The notes below the pieces were generated by a model. The model ran no database searches. It worked only from the letters and a program-made list of their open reading frames with translations, and was not told the origin of the DNA. A stretch of 64,000 nucleotides of DNA from Chromobotia macracanthus. Its lineage: Eukaryota; Chordata; Actinopteri; Cypriniformes; Botiidae. Position 1 is the stretch's first letter, and each line of letters begins with the position of its first letter. The DNA lies in the NCBI GenBank assembly GCA_036877525.1, contig JAZGTH010000058.1:12134001-12198000 (forward strand), in the 5' to 3' direction. The position numbers and the translations under genes were made by a program. Below, piece after piece: positions 33,901 through 45,949 of the stretch.

Positions 33901-36432
33901 TCATGTCAGTTGTCAGTATGATGCACCTGTGATGTTTCGTGTCAGTATGATGCATCTGTGATGTTTCATGTCAGTTGTCAGTATGATGCACCTGTGATGT
34001 TTCGTGTCAGTATGATGCATCTGTGATGTTTCGTGTCAGTATGATGCATCTGTGATGTTTCGTGTCAGTATGATGCATCTGTGATGTTTCATGTCAGTTG
34101 TCAGTATGATGCACCTGTGATGTTTCGTGTCAGTATGATGCATCTGTGATGTTTCGTGTCAGTATGATGCATCTGTGATGTTTCGTGTCAGTTGTCACTA
34201 TGATTCATGATTCTCACTGTGTTGAATGAATATTTCAGGTCTGGATTAATGCAGCTGCTCAGATCTTTAACTCTATTGGAATTGGCTTTGGCTCTTTGAT
34301 GGCGATGGCCAGCTACAACTCCTACAACAACAACATTCTCAAGTAGGCTAAAAAACGTTATAAAACATCATAACATACTAATCCACTTTTCCAAACAGAA
34401 ACTTAAATAATATTAAGAAATGTATTGCTTGTTTTTCAGTAAAAATACAGACATCTTTTAAACAAGATGAAGCAAAACTGTAAATCACTAACAGACTAAA
34501 TATTTAATTAGGTTTACCTTTCTTATTGGCAAATAGCTTTGAGCATTAACCTCCTTCATCTTGTTAGATTTGTGCCTGAAATAATAAAAAATTATTGAAA
34601 TTAATTTCAACAGTTTGTAAATGCTGTTTTTCTTTGTGATTGGTCTTGTTTACACTTGTAGAGACACTCTGGCTATTTCCATCATCAATTCTGCAACAAG
34701 TATTTTTGCTGGATTTGTCATTTTTTCTGCCTTTGGCTACATGTCACATCTTCAGAACGTACCAGTCAATGAAATTGCTGTGGACGGTGAGTTTCAGGAA
34801 CATTTGTATGCAGAAAGCTTTAGCACGGCTGATGAATCTGCTGTTGTCTGCTGATGCTCTGCAGGTCCAGGTCTGGTGTTTGTGGTTTACCCACAAGCCT
34901 TTGTGACGATGCCTGTCGCTCCTCTCTGGGCAGTGCTCTTCTTCTTTATGCTCCTCTGCCTCGGACTGGACAGTCAGGTATGATAACATCACTTCCCTTT
35001 ATACACAATGCGAAACAATGCACAAAACGTTTAGGGTTATATTATTTTATTATTGACTCAGACATGTTTACATGAGATCATCACATGATTTAGTCACTGC
35101 ACTCTGTTCATCTTTGCTGTCCTAATGAAACATTAACATGTATAAATGTGTCTTTGAGTTACTGTTGTAATCTTGTTTCATGGAAGTCACAGCTATTGTT
35201 CTATCACATAGGTTAAACTTTAGCTGATGAGTTTGTCTGTGTGTTTGTTCTGTAGTTTGCTATGGTGGAAGTCATGGTGACCAGTGTGTTAGACAGCTAC
35301 AGTGAACACATACTGAAGTATCTCAGACGCAAGGAGCTTGTTGTACTTCTAGTTTGCTGTGTTGCTTTCTCTCTGGGCATCCCTCATGTTATGCAGGTCC
35401 AAAGATGTGGTTTATGACTTTATGTGGTATGTCTTTATGACAATGTGGAGTGGTTATAACAAAGGCTCCTCTTTTCACTCAGGTTGGGATCTATGTGTTT
35501 CAGCTGATGGATCACTACACGGCCATTGTGTCCATCATGTTCCTGGCGTTTTTTGAGGTGGTTGGTGTTTGCTGGCTGTATGGTGAGACAAAGATCTGAT
35601 ACATCAGTGTCATGAGCGCTTTATAAGAACATCCTGTCCTGTCTGAAAGTATGTTTGGCTGAATGATTCTTTCAATGCTGCCGAGACATTTCTCAGTTAA
35701 CTTCGGTTCCTCCTTACCAGGTGTGAAGCGCCTGTCCAGTAATTTAACAGAAATGACCGGAAAAGCCCCCAACCTTTTCTTTAGAGTTTGCTGGTGGGTT
35801 ATTTGTCCTGCTTTGATCACTGTGAGTCGTGTCATATTATTCCTGATGTTTCAAACCAGTGCTTGATTTGAATTTATATTCTGTTCATTTATTCCCTTTC
35901 ACAATTCTAAAATGAATAATGTGTCCTTACAAAAGGTTTGCACGATTAAGAACACTAAAGATGTTCTGTATATTACACTCTTTTTGTATTTGTTGAGTCA
36001 CATGTTACTATGTTCTGCAGGTTATCCTGGTGTTCTCAGTGATTCAGTTTAAACCAGCACGTTATGAGGACTACGAGTACCCAGCATGGGCTCAGGGAGT
36101 CGGCTGGGTCATTGCTCTGGCCTCCATCATCTGGATCCCTCTGGCAGCTTTACACACACTCTGGGTTCTGCCTGGTTCTTTAACTGAGGTCAGCTTTCTT
36201 AATTAGAGTAATTAAACCATCATTTTAATCATTGCACAAGTCTATGTTCATTTTCTATGATCTTTTCTTTAAGAAACTAAAAAAGTCCATCACACCTTTT
36301 TCTCTGGACGAAGGATCTGAGAGTGTGTATCAGCAGCAGAAGGGCGGAGCTCTGCAAAAGATACCAAAGGCTGATGTCATGAGTGCAGCTCCACCTCCAC
36401 CTGAAAAACATTCAATCCAGACAAACCTATAA
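30237..36432 (+). CDS. SLC6-family Na+/Cl- dependent neurotransmitter/amino-acid transporter, complete
   Basis: Thirteen exons: 30237-30363, 31359-31493, 31564-31768, 32090-32222, 32691-32825, 34239-34342, 34662-34786, 34865-34977, 35256-35396, 35483-35582, 35721-35821, 36021-36188, 36274-36432. All phases close, giving 581 residues and the 12 expected membrane helices. TM1 reads GCAVGLGNIWRFPYLCY. The residue equal to monoamine-transporter Asp98 is Gly, so this belongs to the GABA/glycine/amino-acid side of the family, not the monoamine side. TM7 carries NSATSIFAGFVIFSAFGYMS, with the serine that helps bind chloride; then GPGLVFVVYPQAF and LGLDSQFAMVE. Extracellular loop 2 has N-glycosylation sequons (NNTW, NCT, NST) and two cysteines. 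The tail ends SIQTNL, a possible class I PDZ ligand. The N-terminus before TM1 is short: an acceptor-like CAG at 30134 opens a longer frame (NLSEDDELQGN), so an upstream coding exon is possible. I cannot say which SLC6 member this is or what it carries. Confidence 0.85.
30768..30932. repeat. (TG)n/(TCTG)n microsatellite in transporter intron 1
   Basis: An uninterrupted TG core at about 30866-30913 is flanked by TCTG and TTTG variants. The long ORFs on both strands here are low-complexity artefacts. Confidence 0.9.
31778..31930. repeat. (TTCTC)n pyrimidine tract directly after the exon 3 donor
   Basis: About 150 bp of almost pure CT sequence, starting roughly 10 bp inside intron 3 of the transporter. 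The opposite strand is a purine tract, a classic substrate for triplex (H-DNA) formation. Confidence 0.9.
32946..34196. repeat. 29/36-bp minisatellite in transporter intron 5, split by a SINE
   Basis: A 29-bp unit starting ATGATGCATCTGTGATGTTT alternates with a 36-bp form that carries an extra GTTGTCA. About 35 units are present. The tRNA-Ala SINE (33006-33163) interrupts the array after its first two units. The array ends about 40 bp before exon 34239. Confidence 0.9.
33006..33163 (-). mobile_element. tRNA-Ala-derived SINE inside the minisatellite
   Basis: Same family as 16133-16290, same orientation (GCATTTGGCAGACGCTTTTA ... CTACCACTGAGCTACAGGAG). Both flanks are minisatellite sequence. 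Confidence 0.85.
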
Positions 36433-38385
36433 ACTTTTTCCCTGCGTCTGAAGCTTAGCCCACAGGTAGACTACACCTCACTGATCAAGTCCAGAACCAC
36501 AGACGTCACACTGAAAATCATATTACCAACAAAAGCTGGACTTCTGTGTTCTGTGTACAAAAGATTCTGCTGTGAATTTTATGTTGATATCTATAAAAAT
36601 ACAAATGAAATCAAATTATTATTTTCTTCTGTTTTATAGTCCAGGGGAAGATCTTGATTTTGATTATTTATTGATTATTTTGCCAGCCACATTTTTATTC
36701 TCTTTCCATTTTATTTGAAGATGCAAAGCTTTATAAGGGTGTGATGATTTAACAACGTTTCACATCAGATTACGCACATTCAGGGTCCAAACGGTGAACT
36801 TCACTTTCAATCTAACACCCCCCTTTACCGTTTCTTATTTTGTACTTCAGTTTTTAGGTGCTTAAAGCTAACGTTTATGCTAATTCATAATGAATTCATG
36901 CTGAAAATACACAAATCAAATACTGTTAGCACTGATGTTGATTTTTTACATTATGACAGAGAAGTTAATTTCAGAATCCCTTTAGATGAACACGTCGCTC
37001 TTCTTTTACACCTGCACTAAAGTTCTGAAGAAGTCCAAATATGTAAATCTGTAAAACATTTACGCATTTGGCAGACGCTTTTATCCAAAGCGACTTACAG
37101 TGCATTGAAGTTATACATTTTCTTAGTACATGTACTCCCTGGGAATCGAACCCACAACCTCTTGCGCTGCTAACGCAATGCTCTACCACTGAGCTACAGG
37201 AGAACATGTTCGATTTTAACTGCAAATTCACAAAAGCATTTTTTCACGAATGAACCTTTTATTTGAGTTTTTTCTTATTTGATTCTCATTAGGAAATAAA
37301 CTGTAGTACAACAACTCTTAATGTATTTTTTAGTGAAGTGGAACCTGGACATGAAAATGACATCATGATCATCATGTTTTCAGCATCTGTTAATAAAATT
37401 AATGTGTACATTACTGTCTGCCTCTGAGTTTTTAACACAAAATGACAGAGAAAATCAAGTCTTGCATTATTCTGGGATGTAGAGTTGATAATCATCACCT
37501 ATATCAGATAATATCATAAGATTTCTTTTAAGTGCTCAATAAAGTGTTTCAGTATTTTCCTGTGAGAAAATTCCATGTTCTACCCTTTAATCAAGTTTAA
37601 AATATTGTGTTTATGATTCCTGTATGAGTGTGACAGCAGCAAACAGATTCCTCCATAATCAGATTATGAGCATGTTATTAAATAAAAACAGTTCATTTAA
37701 ACAAACCTCACTGGTTGAAATGAACTCACGATTATTATAGTATTAGAAACACATTTGCATAGAATTCAAGCTCGAATATTCATTAAAAAATGAATGTAGT
37801 AATTAACATCCCCAGTAGTGAGAAACATTGTTACTGTCACACTATCAAACAGACGTTATATGACCTATAAAAATAACAAATGTGTGATATTCATGTCACA
37901 TTTGTGTAAGTGGTCACACGCGGCCATCTCTGGCTGTAACACTCGCTTTAACTTCTCTCTCTTTTGTTCCAGCTGTTTTCTTTCAAAGGCAGAAAAATAT
38001 TTTCCCCTCATATTTGAGTCAGCGGCAGTAAATTTAAATAGATTTAAGAGATAATCTCGTTCTCTGGCTCACCCTCACCCAGTTTCTGCAGATCACCTCC
38101 ATATTCTCACTTTTGATCTGATTCTGTGGACACAAACTGGTTTTCTGTTCATCATATTATTACCCGCAGTCATGTTAAATCTGCTCTCACGAGCATCGCA
38201 AATCAGAGAGAAGAGCTGGAGCAGCAGGTGATGGATATGATTTCATTTCTGTCTGTCTGAATGCAGTTTCCACTATTCCTGGTAATAAAACTGTAGAGAA
38301 AACAACAGGTTAATCTGTGTTAATGATGAGAGCCTCAAACAGTGATTCTATGGCTAGAACAGACATGAGGGATGTATAACAGGCT
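36433..38385. other. transporter 3' region and spacer
   Basis: AT-rich. Polyadenylation signal candidates AATAAA lie near 37390 and at 37538-37543. A SINE is at 37057-37204. Around 38168-38227 a short open stretch between a CAG-like acceptor and a GTGATG donor reads HVKSALTSIANQREELEQQ on the plus strand. It looks exon-like, but I cannot connect it with any gene. Confidence 0.4.
37057..37204 (-). mobile_element. tRNA-Ala-derived SINE
   Basis: Closest to the copy at 16133 (TCCCTGGGAATCGAACCCAC, CTCTTGCGCTGCTAACGCAA). The anticodon stem-loop TTGCG-TTAGCAG-CGCAA is intact when read on the minus strand. Confidence 0.85.
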
Positions 38386-38389
38386 CACT

Positions 38390-38691
38390 GCGGCTCAAAT
38401 GTGTGTTCTGGCTTCTTGTAGCTCCTGTCTCAAGCCTTGTCAGTGCAGTCACAGCAAATTTCATTGCGCAGTAAAAGTGTGTCAGTAGTAGAGGTTATTC
38501 TGTGACCACCTATACTGCAAAGAGAAGAGCAACAACACCTCAGCACTGAGAAGATATTCAGGGTTCAAACATACACTGGAGTGATGCAGGAGATACCTGC
38601 TGATATTGATGATGTGTCCAGTATCCACTCCTCTCTCCTTCATCGACTGATAAGCCTCACATGTGCAGATGGCCAGAACCAGTACATTTAC
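38390..38691 (-). pseudogene. dhrs11: dhrs11 (short-chain dehydrogenase/reductase) relic, two exons
   Basis: Exon 38691-38597 reads VNVLVLAICTCEAYQSMKER then GVDTGHIINIS, behind a CTGCAG acceptor and before a GTATCT donor. It matches the VNVLALSICTREAYQSMKER segment of DHRS11. The next exon, 38514 to about 38390, aligns only if frames are switched: GGHRI, then KFAVTALT (with the SDR catalytic YxxxK written as a damaged LRNE/MKF region), then GLRQELQEARTHI, then TGA. At least two frameshifts are needed, and the catalytic tyrosine is not readable. The 5' exons with the TGxxxGIG cofactor motif are absent to the right, where a 2.4-kb minisatellite begins about 100 bp away. The gene is dead. Its orientation relative to ggnbp2 is the same as in human 17q12. 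Confidence 0.8.
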
Positions 38692-38794
38692 CTGCAGAGA
38701 AACTGTTTTTACTTCTGTACTCTTCTCTCTCAAACATATCGTGTATCATATCATGAACAAGATCAATGATTATCGATCACCAATTATCAATTTT

Positions 38795-41214
38795 CATCAC
38801 ACCACAAGATACACCCACACCACACAATCATATCACACACACTCACATCACACCAGACACTCACATCACACACGCTCACATCACACACGCTCACATCACA
38901 CACGCTCACATCACACACGCTCACATCACACCAGACACTCACATCACACACACTCACATCACACCAGACACTCACATCACACACGCTCACATCACACACG
39001 CTCACATCACACACGCTCACATCACACACGCTCACATCACACACACTCACATCACACCAGACACTCACATCACACACACTCACATCACACCAGACACTCA
39101 CATCACACACGCTCACATCACACCAGACACTCACATCACACACGCTCACATCACACCAGACGCTCACATCACACACACTCACATCACACCAGACACTCAC
39201 ATCACACACACTCACATCACACACGCTCACATCACACACGCTCACATCACACCAGACACTCACATCACACACACTCACATCACACCAGACACTCACATCA
39301 CACACACTCACATCACACCAGACACTCACATCACACACGCTCACATCACACCAGACACTCACATCACACACGCTCACATCACACCAGACGCTCACATCAC
39401 ACACACTCACATCACACCAGACACTCACATCACACACACTCACATCACACCAGACACTCACATCACACACCCTCACATCACACCAGACACTCACATCACA
39501 CACGCTCACATCACACACGCTCACATCACACCAGACACTCACATCACACACGCTCACATCACACACACTCACATCACACCAGACACTCACATCACACACA
39601 CTCACATCACACACACTCACATCACACACGCTCACATCACACCAGACACTCACATCACACCAGACACTCACATCACACACGCTCACATCACACCAGACAC
39701 TCACATCACACACGCTCACATCACACCAGACACTCACATCACACACGCTCACATCACACACGCTCACATCACACACACTCACATCACACCAGACACTCAC
39801 ATCACACACGCTCACATCAGACCAGACACTCACATCACACACGCTCACATCACACACACTCACATCACACCAGACACTCACATCACACACGCTCACATCA
39901 CACACACTCACATCACACCAGACACTCACATCACACACACTCACATCACACCAGACACTCACACCACACACGCTCACATCACACCAGACACTCACATCAC
40001 ACCAGACACTCACATCACACACACTCACATCACACACCAGACACTCACATCACACACGCTCACATCACACCAGACACTCACATCACACACGCTCACATCA
40101 CACCAGACACTCACATCACACACACTCACATCACACACACTCACATCACACACGCTCACACCACACCAGACACTCACATCACACACGCTCACACCACACC
40201 AGACACTCACATCACACACGCTCACATCACACCAGACACTCACATCACACACGCTCACATCACACCAGACAATCACATCACACACGCTCACATCAGACCA
40301 GACACTCACATCACACACACTCACATCACACCAGACACTCACATCACACACGCTCACACCACACACGCTCACATCACACCAGACACTCACATCACACCAG
40401 ACACTCACATCACACACACTCACATCACACCAGACACTCACATCACACACGCTCACACCACACACGCTCACATCACACCAGACACTCACATCACACCAGA
40501 CAATCACATCACACACAGACACACATCAGACCAGACACTCACATCACACCAGACACTCACATCACACACACTCACACCACACCACACACGCTCACATCAC
40601 ACCAGACACTCACATCACACAGACACTCACATCACACACGCTCACACCACACACGCTCACATCACACCAGACACTCACATCACACCAGACACTCACATCA
40701 CACACACTCACATCACACCAGACACTCACATCACACACACTCACACCACACACGCTCACATCACACCAGACACTCACATCACACCAGACACTCACATCAC
40801 ACACGCTCACACCACACACGCTCACATCACACCAGACACTCACATCACACCAGACACTCACATCACACACACTCACATCACACACCAGACACTCACATCA
40901 CACACGCTCACACCACACACGCTCACATCACACCAGACACTCACATCACACACGCTCACACCAGACACTCACATCACACACACTCACACCACACACGCTC
41001 ACATCACATCACACACGCTCACATCACACCAGACACTCACATCACACACACTCACACCACACACGCTCACATCACACCAGACACTCACATCACACACGCT
41101 CACACCAGACACTCACATCACACACACTCACACCACACACGCTCACATCACATCACACACGCTCACATCACACCAGACACTCACATCACACACGCTCACA
41201 CCAGACACTCACAT
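38795..41214. repeat. 2.4-kb minisatellite of mixed 15- and 18-bp units
   Basis: Two interleaved units, CTCACATCACACACG (15 bp) and CTCACATCACACCAGACA (18 bp), occur in irregular order with few substitutions. The proportion of ACC forms rises towards the right end. Since 15 and 18 are multiples of 3 and stops are rare, ORFs of up to 911 residues (HHTRSHHTRHS...) arise on both strands; none has gene context. Confidence 0.97.
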
Positions 41215-44200
41215 CTTTTCCTCACTGTTTCACCATGGCAGCAGTAAATACTTCAGTTTGTTTAAATCTCTAACCCACTGTATAACAACAGTGATGCGTG
41301 CACACACACATGCACCTGCTGTCAGACAGAGTCACAGACTCAGAGTAAAACTGTGTTTGATTCATTTTACTCTCATCTTCTGTATTCATCTGGACTGATT
41401 TTGGCTCACGTGTTTCTCTGCTTTACTTAATAGAGTTCCCCTGCACAGTTTAGAGTAGTTTACCATTTACACCATCCCAGAATCCCACTTTTACCTGTTT
41501 TCTTTCTTTTTTATCTGTCTTCTGTCAATAAAATCGTTAAGTGTGAAGAATGATGGAAGCTGATGGATTTTGACATACACACGCATCTCTTCAAACTGTC
41601 ATTTTTGTGTGGCTGTCTTGTATCACTGTGCTGTGATGTTACACTGAGGTGAATTAATCAAGACATTTCCAGTCAATCTTAATCAAAAGGAGAAATTCAT
41701 GTTTTATTTAGTGAAAGGTGCCTGAAAACTGCTGAGGCAGATATGGAGGAGATTTAAAACATGCGTGTTCATGGGTGTTTCCTCAGTGAGCTTCTGTCCT
41801 GGATGAAATGTTACATTTTTAAAAGATTACATTTAGGAGGAAGAGGAGTGCATGAGAGAGGGAGTGTAGGAGAACAAATAAGTTGTGTTTTCATTCAGGT
41901 AATGTTCTTTTCTATGGCTATAAGCACACAAGAGGAAGAGCTGTTTAGGGAATTCTGAGCCAGAAATACACATGCTCTTCTCACACCTGCAGTGAAGAGT
42001 AATGCGGCTTGTATTTGTTTAGTCATTTTCATCAGCAAAACTTCAGACAAACACTCTTACTCAATACAACCCACAAAAACACACACCCTCCCACAACTCA
42101 ATGGCTTTATTTATCAGAACAACTGATAGACCAACAGTTCACTCAAAATTTAAAGTTCTGTCATCAGCTCCAATACTGTACAATACTGTACTCCAAAAGA
42201 GGACATAAAAATAATGTCAAGTACCAATCTTTAATGGTGGCGATGTCATTTGCCAGTGCTTGTATTTTTAACCAGACGTGATTAAAAAGTACCAGCTACC
42301 AGTTTGACAACAGTTCCCTCAAATGCTAAAAATGAACACAAAGATCCTACATTAATATAACTGACACCAGAAACCGAATCAGTTCACAGAATTCTGGTTT
42401 AAAGCAAATCAGATTGACAGGAGCAACCGTGTGACGTTTCCTGCTTATATACAAACATGTTTCTTCAGGATGCTGAAGATCTTCAGTGGATTCAGAAACA
42501 ATTCTGACTTGCGCATTAACAATATTACAATATTAAATATGTTTAGTACAATTAAATATTATTAGTACAATATTAAACGTATTATTCATAACATGCCATA
42601 TAAATACACTGGACAGTGTTAATTTATTACATCAAAATTACATCAAAAATGCTTGAAGCACACTCTGATTGACTAAACACAAACCAAAGTAATGGACAAA
42701 AACATAGGTAACCAAATAAAACACAAGAACAACCTGCCAATACTTGTTAACGTGTTAAACACAAACACTAGTGAATAAACCTCAGATCATTCCATGACTC
42801 CAGCTAAAAATGCATGTTTTCATCTGGAAAAAACTTCAATGAAGAAATCCAAAATATTAAACTGGATATGGATAAAAATTTAGTAGTCCACTATTGTGTA
42901 GAGGGGGTTAAAATGACTAAATTATCATTTATTTTTACACAGGAGAATGGCCTGAATATTTAATATTATTATGCTAAATTTATTACATATACACTATATT
43001 AATATAATATACTTCATGATCAGCCCTTATCTCATGCTGGTTACATTTAAATGGGTTAGCAGAATATTCCTGTTTACTGATCCCACACCAGATGTGAAGA
43101 TCATGTCTCCAGCACTGCACCTGCATGCACCGTACCTGCATGTGTTTTTCAGAAATCAGCTGAACTTGAAGGACAAGCAAAGAAAGTCTTTTACATCATC
43201 ATGCTTCAGTTTCTCTCCCTGTGCATTGACTCATCACTGCTGTTCTTCTACACAGGATACAGTTTCTGCGCTCTCAGGTGTTGTTATGACATCATCAGAC
43301 TCTGTCAGTGTGTTGATGGCCACTGTGAAGTGTACTGAGAGTTCTGAGAGAGATGCATTACATATTCTGCTAGACATCTGTGACCTCTGAACTGTGCATG
43401 CACAAAGAGAGAAAGCAGTTCCAGGACAGTACCATTAACAGTGGACGCCTGCTTTGAGTTTGAGCTACATTTCAAACAAAATAACAAATAACAATAAACA
43501 CAGGAAAGTCGGTCCTGTGCTTCCTTCTTTGGCATCAATACATTTTTGCCGCTTTTGGAACAGTTGTGAACCTGGAGTGTGAAGTACATGTGAAGGGCTG
43601 GACCTGAACACTGTGCAGAAGAACTCCAGTAAGAATGTCATCAAAACAACAATCTGCTTCAGTGTGCAGGACAAATCAATGACTCTCAAATATCTAATCT
43701 GGGCAGCACCACATAAAAACAACAATTTAGATTTCAATGAAAAACATTGTGCAGATTCTGTGATATGTTTGTGTATAAATATTTACACCCCCACCCTAGA
43801 TATCCTGAGATTAGATCTGAGGTAGATTACCAGTCAAAGGTTGATATGAAAACAAATCTGATTCACAGATTCTGCTACTTTCCAACAGCACATGAACTCT
43901 CTTTACACACTGGCCCCCCTTTGAAGTTTTTCTACAGTATTGGTTAAATACAGACTCAATTCATTTCTAGTGTGCTGTTACAGCAGTAAAGCCCATCACT
44001 ATGACAATACTGTGTGTGCTTCCTGAATACAGGTCTCATTAAGTCATGTCTTCGTGTTCAGTCACTCATAACTCATATTATCACAGTATGTATAGTAAGC
44101 AGCATCACATATCATTTTAATCCCAGAACATTTTAATATCATCTCCATGAATCAGCAGTAAACAAATACAGTATTTGCATCACATGACAAAAAAACACAA

Positions 44201-45195
44201 AGCAGGACAGTGAGTTTTCCTAATCTTTCAGAATTAAAGAGATAAAAGAGTGTAACTTTCAACAAAGGAAAAACAATAAGAAAATGTTGACAGTACGTTG
44301 ACAAAATGTAAAAGGCTCACAGTAACATGATCATCCTGCCAACAAACTCCAGCAAGATACTAGCTTTAAGTCACACATTCATTCATTTTCAACTCATATT
44401 CAGAATCTCTCGGGGTGATGAGAACAGTGATAAGAATAAAAAGGCACTGCTGGTTTTATGACCTTCCAGAAGTTTGTGCACGTGTTTTCAGCACGTGGCT
44501 GAAATCTGTCAAAGATTAACAAGACATCACTGACTGATTGACAGCATTGACAGCACGCATTGAGACACGCTCACTGAACAGTACAGTGAAGTACTGTTAA
44601 CTTGTAATGGTGCAGCTGTGATTAAAATACTTTCTCCTGTCCAGTCCTAACATCAACTCAACTACAATTAACCTGGATGTTGATTTCTGTGGTTTGTTCA
44701 GGGATCTTCAGAAAAGATCTGTAGTAAATAATGACTTTTCATGTCACTGGAAGCTTATTTACTATGTGATGAGTAGAATAAAACAAGTTCATTACAGGGG
44801 TAGAAGAACTACAGCAGTGGCTTCTGACAGGATGAGCGCATATGAGTTAATGACCTTCATTATATTAATACATATATTTAATAGCATAAATCTTAACAGA
44901 CTCAAGTGCATAAATACAGTGAACACATATGAAAGTTAAACGAATGAACTGTGTTAAATTTCTGTGCTAGTGTAAAGTGTGCGAGGCTAAGATGATCAAT
45001 CACTTTTGTTAATGGAGTTTGACTGCATTATAATGTGATAAATCACACACAAGAGGTGATACACAACGGCTGCTAAGGCTGGCTGTTACAACTGACTATA
45101 AATAAATCAAATAAAAACCAGCCCACTGTGTATGAAAATCAGCTGCAACAAATCACGACGGAAGGCCTTACAGAGCAGCTCCACAGATCATAATC
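41215..45195. other. gene-poor interval between dhrs11 relic and ggnbp2
   Basis: AT-rich. A plus-strand AATAAA is at about 41526-41531. Short ORFs on both strands (for example 42971-43390 and 43589-43305) lack splice context and family resemblance. The 5' exons of dhrs11 should lie here by synteny, but I find no trace of them. Confidence 0.5.
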
Positions 45196-45199
45196 CATA

Positions 45200-45445
45200 A
45201 ATCTCAACAAAAGAAGCTCCGGTGCCGCTCCATCATCAGCTGATGCAGCGCGACGTGACGGTGTCTGTGGTTACTGTAATATCTCATCAGTCCTGTAACT
45301 GAGTCAGTCAAACCCTCCGGACCCGCTGCTGCTGACCCCGGAACAGCTCCACACACACGCGTCCATCCCCGCAGCACCCGCGACTGAAAACGAACGGCGG
45401 ACGAAACGGACGAGCGTCGCGTTACCGTCGCCGCCCGCGGGTTCA
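45200..45445. promoter_or_regulatory. orphan CpG-rich patch
   Basis: The GC and CpG content rises sharply (TCGCGTTACCGTCGCCGCCC) between AT-rich flanks. A minus-strand ORF (45482-45204, 92 residues) matches nothing I know. By position it could be what remains of the dhrs11 promoter and first exon. Confidence 0.4.
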
Positions 45446-45949
45446 TTTCATTTCTTTGAAAATGATTTAAGGTTTTTAACAAACTGCAAAACTTGATGCA
45501 TATTTATAAATATTTTTATTATGTAAATTTTGCACATTGCGTTCAACCTTACATCCAAACTTGTTTATAAACATGTTTTAATCATATTGGTAAGTCTTTT
45601 ATTGATAATTTCATATCTGTACACACTTTCGGTTTCAGGCGATTCAGGTAAGGAAAAAGACATCTAACCCTACAGTCTGCAGGCCTGATTATCATTTTAA
45701 TAACTGTTTCTAATTAAGGAAACAAAAACAAAGTCAGCTGTGATTGGCCAAGAAGGTCTGAAGTGAAAGAGGAAGAGTTTAAAGATGAAGATGTATATGA
45801 AGGTGAAAAACTTGTAACTTCTCCCAACAAATATGAACATCAAAACCCAATACAGCGCTGAATTGTTTGACCCATTTCACATTCCCAATCCATGCTTCTG
45901 AAAACCAGTAATGTGACAGTGATGATCAGGAGTGTAATAATAAGTGGGG

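Noticed and set aside
16133..37204. tRNA-Ala(AGC)-like stem-loops at 16.2, 33.1 and 37.1 kb as true tRNA genes
   Set aside because: The heads lack a closed acceptor stem and are each joined to the same SINE tail, so they are retroposon heads.
38795..41214. CRISPR-like regular array
   Set aside because: No unique spacers between repeats and a eukaryotic context; simple tandem minisatellite.
38663..41398. ORFs of 911 and 835 residues on the plus strand and 416 on the minus strand
   Set aside because: They are produced by 15- and 18-bp tandem units without stops. Both strands and several frames are open, with no splice or promoter context.
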